64,000 nt of DNA from Paenibacillus antri (lineage in GTDB: Bacteria; Bacillota; Bacilli; Paenibacillales; YIM-B00363): assembly GCF_005765165.1 (NCBI RefSeq), contig NZ_VCIW01000007.1, positions 236,189 through 300,188 on the forward strand, given 5' to 3'. The notes under the pieces were generated by a model that was not told the origin of the DNA, made no database searches, and saw only the letters and a program-made list of their open reading frames with translations. The stretch's first letter is position 1. Every line of letters begins with the position of its first letter. Of this stretch, positions 57,239-64,000 are shown piece by piece. A program made the position numbers and the translations under genes.

Positions 57239-58402
57239 ATGAACAAAAAAGAAGTCGCGCACATTCGCAAGCAATTTAAGCTGGATCATGACTTGCTCAA
57301 GGTTTTCGACATTCTGAACGTGTACATCATGAAGGAAAGCAGCGAAATTTATCATTACGAGTGTCAGCCGTTCGCTCTGGTCGACCGGGAAAAGCAAGAG
57401 CTGTATATGGGCAATTTCAAAAAGCTGTTGACCGGGGAATTAGGTCAGAAGCTGTTCGAGGTCAAATTTCAAGAGGATGCGGAGGAGCCGACCCGAGTGC
57501 TCCTCCATCAAGGGCTGGTGACCGGTCACACGGAAGACTGGCAAAACCTGATGCTCCTGTTGGTGGAGAAGATGCTTGCGGATACGAAGTATGAACGGGA
57601 TACGGTCGTCACGTTCGTTCGCGGGGAATACTTCCGGCCGACCCGGGAGCGGAACGACGAAGCCGAGAGAAGCGAGCGGGACGAGATGTTCGCGCATCCG
57701 TTCATTCTGTGCAGCGTCAACAGTACGGAACAACAGAAGAAAACCTTGCTGTTCGATTATGTCGAACGGGAGTTCAAGTATAATGTCATCGTAGATCCGA
57801 TCGTTAAGCTAAGCGCGCCGGAGCAAGGCTTCTTCTACCCAAGCGTGACGGACAACGCGTCCGACGTGAATCGCGTGCTGTACTGCTCGGGCAAAGCCAA
57901 CGAACCGAATCACCATTTCATCGATCAGGTGTTGAATGCCGAGAAGACGGTGACGGCGCAGGAAGAGCGGGTCATCTTCGAAGAAATCGTGAAGGAAGTG
58001 GCTGGAGAACAGCTCGATGCGGCGACGTTGGCGCATGTGTACGAGGGCATCCACCAGGTCATCGAGACGAATCAGGAGGAAGAACCGCCGAAGCTGGACT
58101 ATAAAGACGTGGAACGGCTGTTGACGGCGAGCGGCGTGGAGGATCTGACGACGGAGAAGGTGGAACGCGCGTTCCAGACGGTCGTCGACGACAAAAACTA
58201 CGAGCTTAAAGCGAGCAGCGTCATCCCGAAGTTCACGTCCAAATCGATTAAGATCGATACGAAGGTAGCGACGATATCGGTCAGTCCGCAAGATCTGAAG
58301 TATGTGAAACAGGTGAATTATCACGGCAAGCGATGCATCCTGATCGAGGTCGACGAGGATGCCGTGATCGAAGGGTTTACGCTCGCCACGGAAACGTTGT
58401 AA
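57239..58402 (+). CDS. DUF4317 family protein
   Basis: A protein of 387 residues; ATG 57239 has a rather distant AGGAG. It begins MNKKEVAHIRKQFKLDHDLL followed by KVFDILNVYIM, the start typical of DUF4317 proteins, which are common and uncharacterised in Firmicutes. It is soluble and acidic, with no membrane segment or recognisable motif. A terminator follows. Confidence 0.85.
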   Translation: MNKKEVAHIRKQFKLDHDLLKVFDILNVYIMKESSEIYHYECQPFALVDREKQELYMGNFKKLLTGELGQKLFEVKFQEDAEEPTRVLLHQGLVTGHTEDWQNLMLLLVEKMLADTKYERDTVVTFVRGEYFRPTRERNDEAERSERDEMFAHPFILCSVNSTEQQKKTLLFDYVEREFKYNVIVDPIVKLSAPEQGFFYPSVTDNASDVNRVLYCSGKANEPNHHFIDQVLNAEKTVTAQEERVIFEEIVKEVAGEQLDAATLAHVYEGIHQVIETNQEEEPPKLDYKDVERLLTASGVEDLTTEKVERAFQTVVDDKNYELKASSVIPKFTSKSIKIDTKVATISVSPQDLKYVKQVNYHGKRCILIEVDEDAVIEGFTLATETL

Positions 58403-58410
58403 TCATTCCA

Positions 58411-58455
58411 AAGCTCAAGAGCCGGGCCTTCCGCCCGGTCCTTGGGCTTATTTTC
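58411..58455 (+). terminator. Terminator after DUF4317 gene
   Basis: AAGCTCAAG and CTTGGGCTT enclose an inner GCCGGGC/GCCCGG stem, followed by TATTTT. Confidence 0.8.
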
Positions 58456-58469
58456 CTAAGGAGGCTGTA

Positions 58470-59735
58470 ATGGAGTTTATCAGGGAACAACTGGTACGGT
58501 ATGGCGCGTCTACGGAGCTGGCGGGATTGTTATCGAGTTGGATCATGGTCGTTCTCATCGCCGGGCTTAGCGTCGTCGCGAACTTCATCGCGAAGAAGGT
58601 CGTGCACGGCGTCGTGGCCCGCTTCGTGAAGCGGAACCGGTTCAAGTGGGACGATATGCTGTTGGAACGGCAAGTGTTTCAGAAGCTCTCGCATATCGTG
58701 CCCGTCCTTATCATCTACTATTTCTCGCCGCTCTTTCCGAGTTATCAGGCGCTTCTCGCGAAAGCGGCGTTTTGCTACTTTACGATCGTCGGCATCGTCG
58801 TGCTGAACGCTTGCCTGGACGCCGCGGACGATATTTATCGGACGTACGAAGTGTCCAAGCTGAAGCCGATCAAGGGATATATTCAGGTCGTGAAAATTTT
58901 CATCTTCCTCGTCGGCGCCGTCGCGGTCATCGCGACGCTGATCGGGCAGAGTCCGATTATTTTGCTGAGCGGTCTGGGCGCGCTGTCGGCCGTGCTGATG
59001 TTAATTTTCAAGGATTCGATTCTAGGGTTGGTCGCGGGCGTGCAGCTCGCCTCCAACGATATGGTGCGCGTCGGCGACTGGATCGAGATGCCGAAGTATC
59101 ATGCGGACGGGGACGTCATCGACATCTCGCTGAACACGGTCAAGGTTCGGAATTTCGATCATACGATCACCATGATCCCGAGTTATGCGCTCATTTCCGA
59201 TTCGTTCCGGAACTGGAGAGGGATGCAGACGTCCGGCGGCCGCAGAATCAAGCGTTCGATATACATCGACGCGAGCAGCATCGCGTTTTGTTCGCCGGAG
59301 ATGATCGAACGATTTCGAAGCATTCATTTCTTAACGGAGTATGTGACGGAGCGGCAGCGGGACATCGAGGCGTACAACGCCGAGCGCCGCATCGATACGA
59401 CGGTGAAGGTGAACGGCAGGCAGATGACGAATATCGGCGTATTCCGGGCGTACATTTTGCATTATCTGAAGCAGCACCCGAACATTCATCAGGAAATGAC
59501 GTTGCTCGTCAGGCAGCTGGCGCCGGGGGAGTACGGGCTGCCGCTTGAAATATACGCGTTCACGAATACGACCGTATGGGCGTCGTACGAGACGATTCAA
59601 GCCGATATTTTCGATCATATTTTCGCCGTTGCGCCGGAGTTCGGGCTTCGCGTCTTCCAGAACCCTACCGGATATGATTTGCAGCAGGCGGGGCGAAGCG
59701 AAGCGCGGAGAGAAGGACAAGTCGGGGTCGGCTAA
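58470..59735 (+). CDS. Mechanosensitive ion channel, MscS family (YbdG-like)
   Basis: A protein of 421 residues; ATG 58470 after AAGGAGG. Several membrane helices are followed by the pore-lining TM3 and beta domain: GLGALSAVLMLIFKDSILGL, VAGVQLASNDMVRVGDWIEM, DVIDISLNTVKVRNFDHTI. The long C-terminal domain (residues 250-421) is like that of YbdG. It releases solutes during osmotic downshock. The last ~15 residues are a charged tail. Confidence 0.93.
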   Translation: MEFIREQLVRYGASTELAGLLSSWIMVVLIAGLSVVANFIAKKVVHGVVARFVKRNRFKWDDMLLERQVFQKLSHIVPVLIIYYFSPLFPSYQALLAKAAFCYFTIVGIVVLNACLDAADDIYRTYEVSKLKPIKGYIQVVKIFIFLVGAVAVIATLIGQSPIILLSGLGALSAVLMLIFKDSILGLVAGVQLASNDMVRVGDWIEMPKYHADGDVIDISLNTVKVRNFDHTITMIPSYALISDSFRNWRGMQTSGGRRIKRSIYIDASSIAFCSPEMIERFRSIHFLTEYVTERQRDIEAYNAERRIDTTVKVNGRQMTNIGVFRAYILHYLKQHPNIHQEMTLLVRQLAPGEYGLPLEIYAFTNTTVWASYETIQADIFDHIFAVAPEFGLRVFQNPTGYDLQQAGRSEARREGQVGVG

Positions 59736-59860
59736 CGAACGGGAATATACAATGGATCCGCAAGCATCGAATCAGTTGGGGACATATGTCCTTTCCCGCC
59801 GGCCGCTTTCCTCCCTATGATAGGAGCAAGCGAATCGGAAGAAGGGAAGAGGGAACGCTC

Positions 59861-60283
59861 ATGGGTTGGTTGTTCGGCGTGTTGGCCGGCGGCTTCATCG
59901 CGCTGCAAGGGGTGGCGAACGCGCGAATCGGCGCGGCGATCGGCACGTGGCAGGCGGCGACGCTGACGCAGTTCACCGGATTTGTCGCGGCTGCGCTGCT
60001 GCTGACGCTGGCGCGCGATCGGCGAATGCATGCGCTGGCGCGCGTTAAGCCTTACTATTTGGCGGGAGGCGCTTTCGCGGCGATCATTATTTTCGGGAAC
60101 GTCACGGCGATCCATCGAATCGGCATGACGCTCGCCGTATCGCTCGTCTTGATCGCGCAGCTCGCGTTGACGTATCTCGCGGAATCGAACGGATGGTTCG
60201 GCGCGAACAAACGCCGGATGCGCTGGCCGCAGGCGGTCGGGATCGCGCTGATGGCGGTCGGCGCCGTGATCGTGAAAGGGTAA
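59861..60283 (+). CDS. YdcZ/DUF606 half-size DMT transporter (first)
   Basis: A protein of 140 residues; ATG 59861 after GGAAGAGGG. Five hydrophobic helices (LFGVLAGGFIALQGVANARI and others) match the YdcZ/DUF606 branch of the DMT superfamily. Half-size members usually work as pairs, and a second copy lies at 61003. The substrate is unknown. A Crp-type regulator gene starts 16 bp after it. Confidence 0.87.
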   Translation: MGWLFGVLAGGFIALQGVANARIGAAIGTWQAATLTQFTGFVAAALLLTLARDRRMHALARVKPYYLAGGAFAAIIIFGNVTAIHRIGMTLAVSLVLIAQLALTYLAESNGWFGANKRRMRWPQAVGIALMAVGAVIVKG

Positions 60284-60298
60284 AGGGGATACCGAGTC

Positions 60299-61000
60299 AT
60301 GTACAGGATCGAGCATCGGGAGGCGGTGGACGCTTATACGCAGCTCCACGGCTTGGAGCAAGTGCTTCCGGACCGGCTGCGTTCGCATGCGGCGATATGC
60401 GTCTTCGCGCAAGGGGAAAACATTTGCGTACAAGGAGAGCCCGCTTCGACGCTTTACGTGTTGGTGAAGGGGAAAATTAAAGTGTTCCACAACTCCCCGG
60501 AGGGAAAGACGCTCGTGCTTTCCTTCCGGACGCCGCTCGAAGTGATCGGCGATCTCGAGTATATCGGCGGGGACGCGATTCACAATTACGTCGAAGCCGT
60601 CACCGAGGTATCGATGATCGGCATCTCGTACCGGGCGCTGCGCGAGTCCGGCGAGGACCATGCGCCGCTGCTCCGCTTCCTGTTGGAGATGATGGTGAAG
60701 AAGCTCAATTACAGGACGAATCACAGCAGCTTGAATCTGATGTACCCCGTCGAAACGCGATTTGCCAATTACTTGCTGTCGGTATGCTGCGACGAGACGG
60801 ACGCGCGGTTTCGCGGTCGGCTCGCCGTCGCGAACGTGCCGGACACGGCCAACCTGCTCGGCACGAGCTACCGCCACCTTAACCGGGTAATCAGGAAGCT
60901 TTGCGACGAAGGGTTGATCGAAAGGAACAAGTCTACTATTCAAGTGTTGGATCCAGAGCGGCTGAAGCGACTCGCCGGCTCTCTCGGGAAGGAAGGATAA
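60299..61000 (+). CDS. Crp/Fnr family transcriptional regulator (YeiL-like)
   Basis: A protein of 233 residues, ATG 60299 after AAGGGG. The cyclic nucleotide-binding fold spans ~25-140 (CVFAQGENICVQGEPASTLY, VLVKGKIKVFHNSPEGKTLV). The C-terminal HTH is ANLLGTSYRHLNRVIRKLCD with EGLIERNKSTIQVLD. It lacks the four-cysteine FNR cluster. It lies between two half-transporter genes in one unit and probably controls them. Confidence 0.9.
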   Translation: MYRIEHREAVDAYTQLHGLEQVLPDRLRSHAAICVFAQGENICVQGEPASTLYVLVKGKIKVFHNSPEGKTLVLSFRTPLEVIGDLEYIGGDAIHNYVEAVTEVSMIGISYRALRESGEDHAPLLRFLLEMMVKKLNYRTNHSSLNLMYPVETRFANYLLSVCCDETDARFRGRLAVANVPDTANLLGTSYRHLNRVIRKLCDEGLIERNKSTIQVLDPERLKRLAGSLGKEG

Positions 61001-61002
61001 CG

Positions 61003-61485
61003 ATGATTCTAGGTATTCTATGGGCGGCGTTGTCCGGAGCGTTGGTCGGCGTGCAAAACCTGTTCAACAACCGAGTGAACGACCATACGAGCGTATGGAC
61101 GACGACGACGCTCGTGCTCGGACTCGGGTTTGCCGCGTCGCTCGCGGCAGGGCTCGTTTTCGAAGGGGGCGATTTGCTGCGCCCGCAGCCGATGGAGACT
61201 TGGTTTTGGTTCAGCGGCTTGATCGGCGTCGGCGTCGTCGTCTGCATGGTGCAGGGGCTCCGGCGACTCGGCCCGACATCCGCGGTCCTGACCGCCATGA
61301 CGTCGCAGCTCGGATTCGCCATGATGTGGGACGCCTTCGGCTGGTTCGGACTGGATCGGGTACCGATCACGCCGACAAGACTGGTCGGGGCGCTCGCGAT
61401 CGCGGGGGGCATCTTCTTGTTTCAGCTTGGCGGCGTTCGGCATACGGATGCGGCTGTTCCGACTACGGCGAAAGCCGACGCATAA
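61003..61485 (+). CDS. YdcZ/DUF606 half-size DMT transporter (second)
   Basis: A protein of 160 residues; ATG 61003 follows AAGGAAGGA, 2 bp after the regulator's stop. Five helices, beginning LGILWAALSGALVGVQNLFN and with GLIGVGVVVCMVQGLRRLGP, match DUF606. The N-terminal NxxxNxR-like segment (NLFNNRVND) is shared in pattern with the first copy (GVANARIG). It is probably the heterodimer partner of the first. Confidence 0.87.
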   Translation: MILGILWAALSGALVGVQNLFNNRVNDHTSVWTTTTLVLGLGFAASLAAGLVFEGGDLLRPQPMETWFWFSGLIGVGVVVCMVQGLRRLGPTSAVLTAMTSQLGFAMMWDAFGWFGLDRVPITPTRLVGALAIAGGIFLFQLGGVRHTDAAVPTTAKADA

Positions 61486-61492
61486 GCATCGA

Positions 61493-61523
61493 GAAGGTCC
61501 CGGCGGCTTCGTCCGGGACCTTC
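61493..61523 (+). terminator. Stem-loop after second YdcZ gene
   Basis: GAAGGTCCCGG and CCGGGACCTTC form a perfect 11-bp stem with a short U-poor tail. Confidence 0.7.
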
Positions 61524-61660
61524 TTGCCGTACCTATTCCGCTGGTCATGACGCTCGAAAGCGAAGGGCGCTCCTCTCTGCAAGGACAGGAAATCGAGGTC
61601 ATGGTACCTTCCCCTTGCGAAGTACGCGCTTCGCATCGTCGTTACAGGCATGAATCAACC

Positions 61661-61906
61661 TGTGGACGACTGGGTTTGTGGATATGTGGGTATTTATTGA
61701 AAAGGCCAGCCCGGTTGTGCGAAAAGTTAAACACACGCTGTTGATATCCCTGTGGACAACTGTGGATAATATTGGTTCTTCCTTTTCGTCGGTGGATAAG
61801 CTCGAGCGCGATTTCGAACTATGCACAACGGGGGCCGTCGGCGTCATGTTTCGTTGGTCATGCACAATGCGGCATCAGCAGCATGAATGTACCCCCTTTA
61901 TCCACA
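61661..61906. other. Cluster of DnaA-box-like sequences
   Basis: TGTGGATAA or close forms lie at 61661 (7 of 9), 61677 (8), 61751 (8), 61761 (9) and 61791 (8), all in one orientation. A perfect TTATCCACA in the other orientation is at 61898-61906. The phrase CTGTGGACAACTGTGGATAA is typical of Firmicute oriC regions. No dnaA or dnaN gene is near. The noncoding stretch 61524-61874 also has a TGCGAAG/CTTCGCA hairpin at 61616-61635. Confidence 0.65.
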
Positions 61907-62348
61907 CCTTGTTTATGGTTGGTTTCAGAGTTGAGGGAGCGCAGCAAACGGACGGCATCGCTCGATCCTCGGCAGCCTCGAATTCGCTGTCTTTATGGGT
62001 GAAGAACACCTCCCATGGATTCCCCTCAGGGTCAGTCACCCAGATCTTATCCTGCACAGCATAGCAACAGGTCGTATTCATCTCGTCGAAAGATACGAGA
62101 CCCGCTTGTTGGAGACGCTCTTTCGCAGCCAGTACCTCATCGGTGCTCTTTACCTGGAACCCAAGGTGGTTTAGTACTCCTTTGCTTTCGAATGGTCGAA
62201 CGTTAAGTGAAAAATGAAGCGCAGGATCGTCGAGTTCGAATTTTGCATAGTTTTCTTTGACCTTTGTCGGTTCGGAGTTGAACAAAATCCTGTAAAACGC
62301 GAGAGATGGCTCTAAATTTCTTACATTGATCGCTACGTGCATTTTCAT
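61875..62348 (-). CDS. arsI: ArsI/CadI-type VOC metalloenzyme (probable C-As lyase)
   Basis: A protein of 157 residues. Start ATG 62348 follows AAAGGAGAG on the minus strand; 18 further upstream codons lack a site. A VOC fold has candidate iron ligands His4 (KMHVAINV), His61 (LNHLGFQV) and Glu113 (NPWEVFF), and the arsenic-binding pair Cys94-Cys95 in NTTCCYA. More pairs are C135-C136 and the terminal C156-C157. ArsI cleaves the carbon-arsenic bond of trivalent organoarsenicals. It follows a cysteine-rich MarR regulator. The last ~18 residues overlap a DnaA-box-like site. Confidence 0.85.
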   Translation of the reverse strand: MKMHVAINVRNLEPSLAFYRILFNSEPTKVKENYAKFELDDPALHFSLNVRPFESKGVLNHLGFQVKSTDEVLAAKERLQQAGLVSFDEMNTTCCYAVQDKIWVTDPEGNPWEVFFTHKDSEFEAAEDRAMPSVCCAPSTLKPTINKVWIKGVHSCC

Positions 62349-62401
62349 GTAATAACTCTCCTTTTGTATATTCAATAATTGATTATTGCAAGTATTGTTC
62401 A

Positions 62402-62428
62402 AAAAGGAACTCCTCTTAAAGAGGAGGT
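62402..62428 (-). terminator. Hairpin between marR and arsI genes
   Basis: On the minus strand CTCCTCTT and AAGAGGAG form a tight stem followed by TTCCTTTTT, overlapping the regulator's stop codon. It may limit readthrough into arsI. Confidence 0.55.
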
Positions 62429-62874
62429 TTACAGCAGTGCGGGCTTTGGCTCATTGCCTCGCTAAGAATTTGTAGGCTTTCAATTACCTGAGATTTCTTG
62501 TCGCTCGGGACATAAGAGAAAATGTCCTGGATGTACGTCTCCATCGTTTCCGCAATTTGAACATACTGTTCCTCGCCCGAATTGGTTAAGGAGAGGAGAA
62601 CGTATCTCCGATCCTTCGGATCAGGCAAGCGACTTAGATAGCCGCCTTCGACCAATTGCTGAACCTGGCGGCTTAACGTGCTTGTATCCATCGCCAGCAT
62701 ATCGGACAGGTCATTCAATGAGATATTTGGCCGTTTGTACAGTTCATAAATAATGTGACTTTGTACAACGGATATCCCGCAGCATTGGGCGCCGTCTTTT
62801 TGCAGCAGCCCAAACCGTCTAACCATCTGTTGGAGCACTTCCCGCACGTCGAGATATTGCGGCAATTGTTTCAT
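62416..62874 (-). CDS. MarR family regulator with two Cys-Cys pairs
   Basis: A protein of 152 residues; ATG 62874 is 6 nt after AGGTGAT (GTG 62883 is an alternative). The winged HTH is ISLNDLSDMLAMDTSTLSRQ, VQQLVEGGYLSRLPDPKDRR, with YVLLSLT as the wing. Cys31-Cys32 sit in the N-terminal dimer helix region, and Cys147-Cys148 at the end. Paired cysteines next to arsI suggest sensing of trivalent arsenic or another thiophilic metal. An inverted repeat overlapping its own -35 implies autoregulation. Confidence 0.88.
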   Translation of the reverse strand: MKQLPQYLDVREVLQQMVRRFGLLQKDGAQCCGISVVQSHIIYELYKRPNISLNDLSDMLAMDTSTLSRQVQQLVEGGYLSRLPDPKDRRYVLLSLTNSGEEQYVQIAETMETYIQDIFSYVPSDKKSQVIESLQILSEAMSQSPHCCKPPL

Positions 62875-62903
62875 TTTGATCACCTGATTTATTTATATCA
62901 CAC

Positions 62904-62926
62904 AATAGTTGTCAACCGCAACTATT
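62904..62926. promoter_or_regulatory. Inverted repeat between marR and sigZ, probable MarR operator
   Basis: AATAGTTG-N7-CAACTATT is a perfect dyad. The minus-strand -35 TTGACA (62915-62910) lies inside it, so MarR binding would block its own promoter and perhaps the divergent sigZ promoter. Confidence 0.7.
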
Positions 62927-62977
62927 TCGAATAACATATTTATAAGATTCTGAAGCCGTTCTTTGGAGGTTCAACGG

Positions 62978-63547
62978 ATGACAACTCAAGACATATGGAC
63001 CGAATATCATGAGATACTACTTAAGTTCATTCGAAGCCGCGTTCGAAATGCATATGATGCGGAAGACATCTTGCAGGATGTTTTTCAGAAAATACATCAA
63101 TCCATCCAACGTCTAGAGGACGAGGGTAAGCTGCAGAGCTGGGTGTTTCAAATCACACGTAATGCTATTACGGACTATTACCGGCGGAATGCGAAGAAGC
63201 AAGAGCTGGAGACTCCAGACGATGGTATTGGGGACGTTATAGAAGAAATGCAACAGGATGGCAACCTTAATCATGTTGTGAGCCGCTGGATACGATGCAT
63301 TGTGCAGGATCTCGACGAAAAGTACAGAGAGGCCATTATCCTGACGGAGTTCGAACAGATTACCCAAAAGGAACTTGCGCAAAGACTGGGGATCTCCATC
63401 TCCGGTGCAAAATCTCGGGTGCAGCGGGGACGTGAGAAATTAAGGGAAAAACTGCTCGAATGCTGTCATCTGGAACGGGACCGACTGGGTAATGTCATTG
63501 ATTATGAGAGAAAGTCGGGAAGTTGTGGGTGCCAAAGTTGCCAATAA
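62978..63547 (+). CDS. sigZ: RNA polymerase sigma factor SigZ (ECF)
   Basis: A protein of 189 residues; ATG 62978 lies 8 nt after TTTGGAGG. Region 2 reads IRSRVRNAYDAEDILQDVFQ and WVFQITRNAITDYYRR. Region 4 reads YREAIILTEFEQITQKELAQ with RLGISISGAKSRVQRGREKL. The C-terminal tail ECCHLERDRLGNVIDY and SCGCQSC, with five cysteines, is the SigZ hallmark. No anti-sigma gene follows, so the cysteine tail itself may sense metal or redox. It is divergent from the arsenic-type marR gene. Confidence 0.93.
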   Translation: MTTQDIWTEYHEILLKFIRSRVRNAYDAEDILQDVFQKIHQSIQRLEDEGKLQSWVFQITRNAITDYYRRNAKKQELETPDDGIGDVIEEMQQDGNLNHVVSRWIRCIVQDLDEKYREAIILTEFEQITQKELAQRLGISISGAKSRVQRGREKLREKLLECCHLERDRLGNVIDYERKSGSCGCQSCQ

Positions 63548-63571
63548 AATTTAACGGAGCTGCTTTTATAT

Positions 63572-63651
63572 CTGCTGTCCAGAGAAAAAAATGTATTAGA
63601 CTGAAAAATAAAGTATTAGACCGGGAAAATAAAGTTTTAGACTGGCAGCAG
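63572..63651. repeat. Short direct repeats inside an inverted repeat
   Basis: GTATTAGACYG-type units begin at 63593, 63613 and 63634 (GTTTTAGACTG), period 20-21 bp. They are enclosed by CTGCTGTCCAG (63572-63582) and CTGGCAGCAG (63642-63651), which pair with one bulge. Confidence 0.65.
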
Positions 63652-63743
63652 TAAAATGTACAAACGAGAAGGGTCAACCTCCTAACATTTACGTTAACGG
63701 GCAAATAGTAAGTTGGAATGATCAACCATTCTGGGGGTTGTGT

Positions 63744-63965
63744 ATGTTTTGGAGAGATGTCTTAGTAGACAGGGTTTTATTAAAGAGTGAGCTCTCAGCT
63801 GCACTAGGACGTGCATTGGGAGTGGAGGAATCCAAAGTCCTTATTACTCCAAACATTGAATTTGTATCGGTAGGCGATGATCTATATGTTATTTGTGAAA
63901 CGAGGATGGAGTTGTCAAAAAAAGTGCAGTTTGAAAACACCCTCATAAGGAAATTCCGTTACTAA
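63744..63965 (+). CDS. Small unknown protein of 73 residues
   Basis: ATG 63744 is 6 nt after GGGGGT and the frame ends at TAA 63963. It starts MFWRDVLVDRVLLKSELSAA and continues with ALGRALGVEESKVLI. I do not recognise it. The mixed alpha/beta pattern suggests a compact domain. The same frame is open for another 37 codons upstream without a start codon, so an N-terminal part may have been lost. Base composition is AT-rich, unlike most of the window. Confidence 0.55.
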   Translation: MFWRDVLVDRVLLKSELSAALGRALGVEESKVLITPNIEFVSVGDDLYVICETRMELSKKVQFENTLIRKFRY

Positions 63966-64000
63966 GCTGCTTTAGAAAGCATCCTTTCGCGATAAACAGT

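Noticed and set aside
63572..63651. CRISPR array
   Set aside because: Units are 20-21 bp with no spacers between them and no cas genes are near.

Overview
The window looks like chromosomal DNA of a spore-forming, GC-rich Firmicute of the Paenibacillus/Cohnella type. The grounds are strong AAGGAGG-type ribosome binding sites with ATG, GTG and TTG starts, two LplB/YtcP/lipoprotein sugar ABC systems without their own ATPase, a YesMN two-component pair, a SleB-type cell wall hydrolase, and DUF3231 and DUF4317 proteins. Most of it is GC-rich and ordinary in codon use. The last 2.2 kb, from about 61.8 kb, is visibly more AT-rich and may have been acquired. I see no tRNA, rRNA, CRISPR array, prophage or insertion sequence.

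Layout. 1-5.5 kb: a drug exporter (cut by the window edge), a quinone reductase-like enzyme with a second exporter, a divergent LysR regulator and a methyltransferase. 5.5-6.0 kb: a decayed GNAT acetyltransferase. 6.1-21.2 kb: a carbohydrate locus with a sulfatase, a large GH94-clan (GH-Q) phosphorylase-like protein, a LacI regulator, a sugar ABC transporter, two Gfo/Idh/MocA dehydrogenases (one frameshifted), a sugar isomerase, an SGNH esterase and a glycerophosphodiesterase. Six copies of the palindrome GAAACGTTTC at three promoters mark a likely LacI regulon. 21.4-26.4 kb: an AraC regulator divergent from an apiose/apionate catabolic operon. That operon holds an internally deleted GH140-like apiosidase, a RuBisCO-like protein (OiaX type), a DUF1537 kinase (OiaK type) and an apionate oxidoisomerase (ApnO type).

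26.4-33.1 kb: a repeat-rich spacer and then a mec/bla-like module with a MecA-type lipoprotein PBP, a second class B PBP, BlaR1 and BlaI. Two matching 16-bp BlaI-type operators are visible, and there is no beta-lactamase gene. 33.2-37.5 kb: a GH18-like secreted protein, a 33-residue ORF and a CNNM transporter, a 106-bp tandem repeat array and an NlpC/P60 lipoprotein. 37.6-46.1 kb: YesN/YesM, a second sugar ABC transporter and an FAD oxidoreductase. 46.1-53.2 kb: a TPP riboswitch followed by thiC, thiF, a thiE-thiS fusion, thiG, thiO and thiD, mostly with overlapping ends. 53.2-61.5 kb: SleB-like hydrolase, DUF3231, BrnQ, an AlkD-like protein, DUF4317, MscS, and a YdcZ-Crp-YdcZ trio. 61.5-64 kb: a cluster of DnaA-box-like sites, an ArsI-type lyase with a cysteine-rich MarR regulator, SigZ, and a short unknown gene behind small repeats.

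The items most worth a second look are the apiose operon built round a RuBisCO-like protein, the mec-like PBP module with its operator pair, the thiE-thiS fusion, the GAAACGTTTC regulon linking a sulfatase to a phosphorylase, and the DnaA-box cluster. All functional calls come from reading the sequence by eye; no database search was run.
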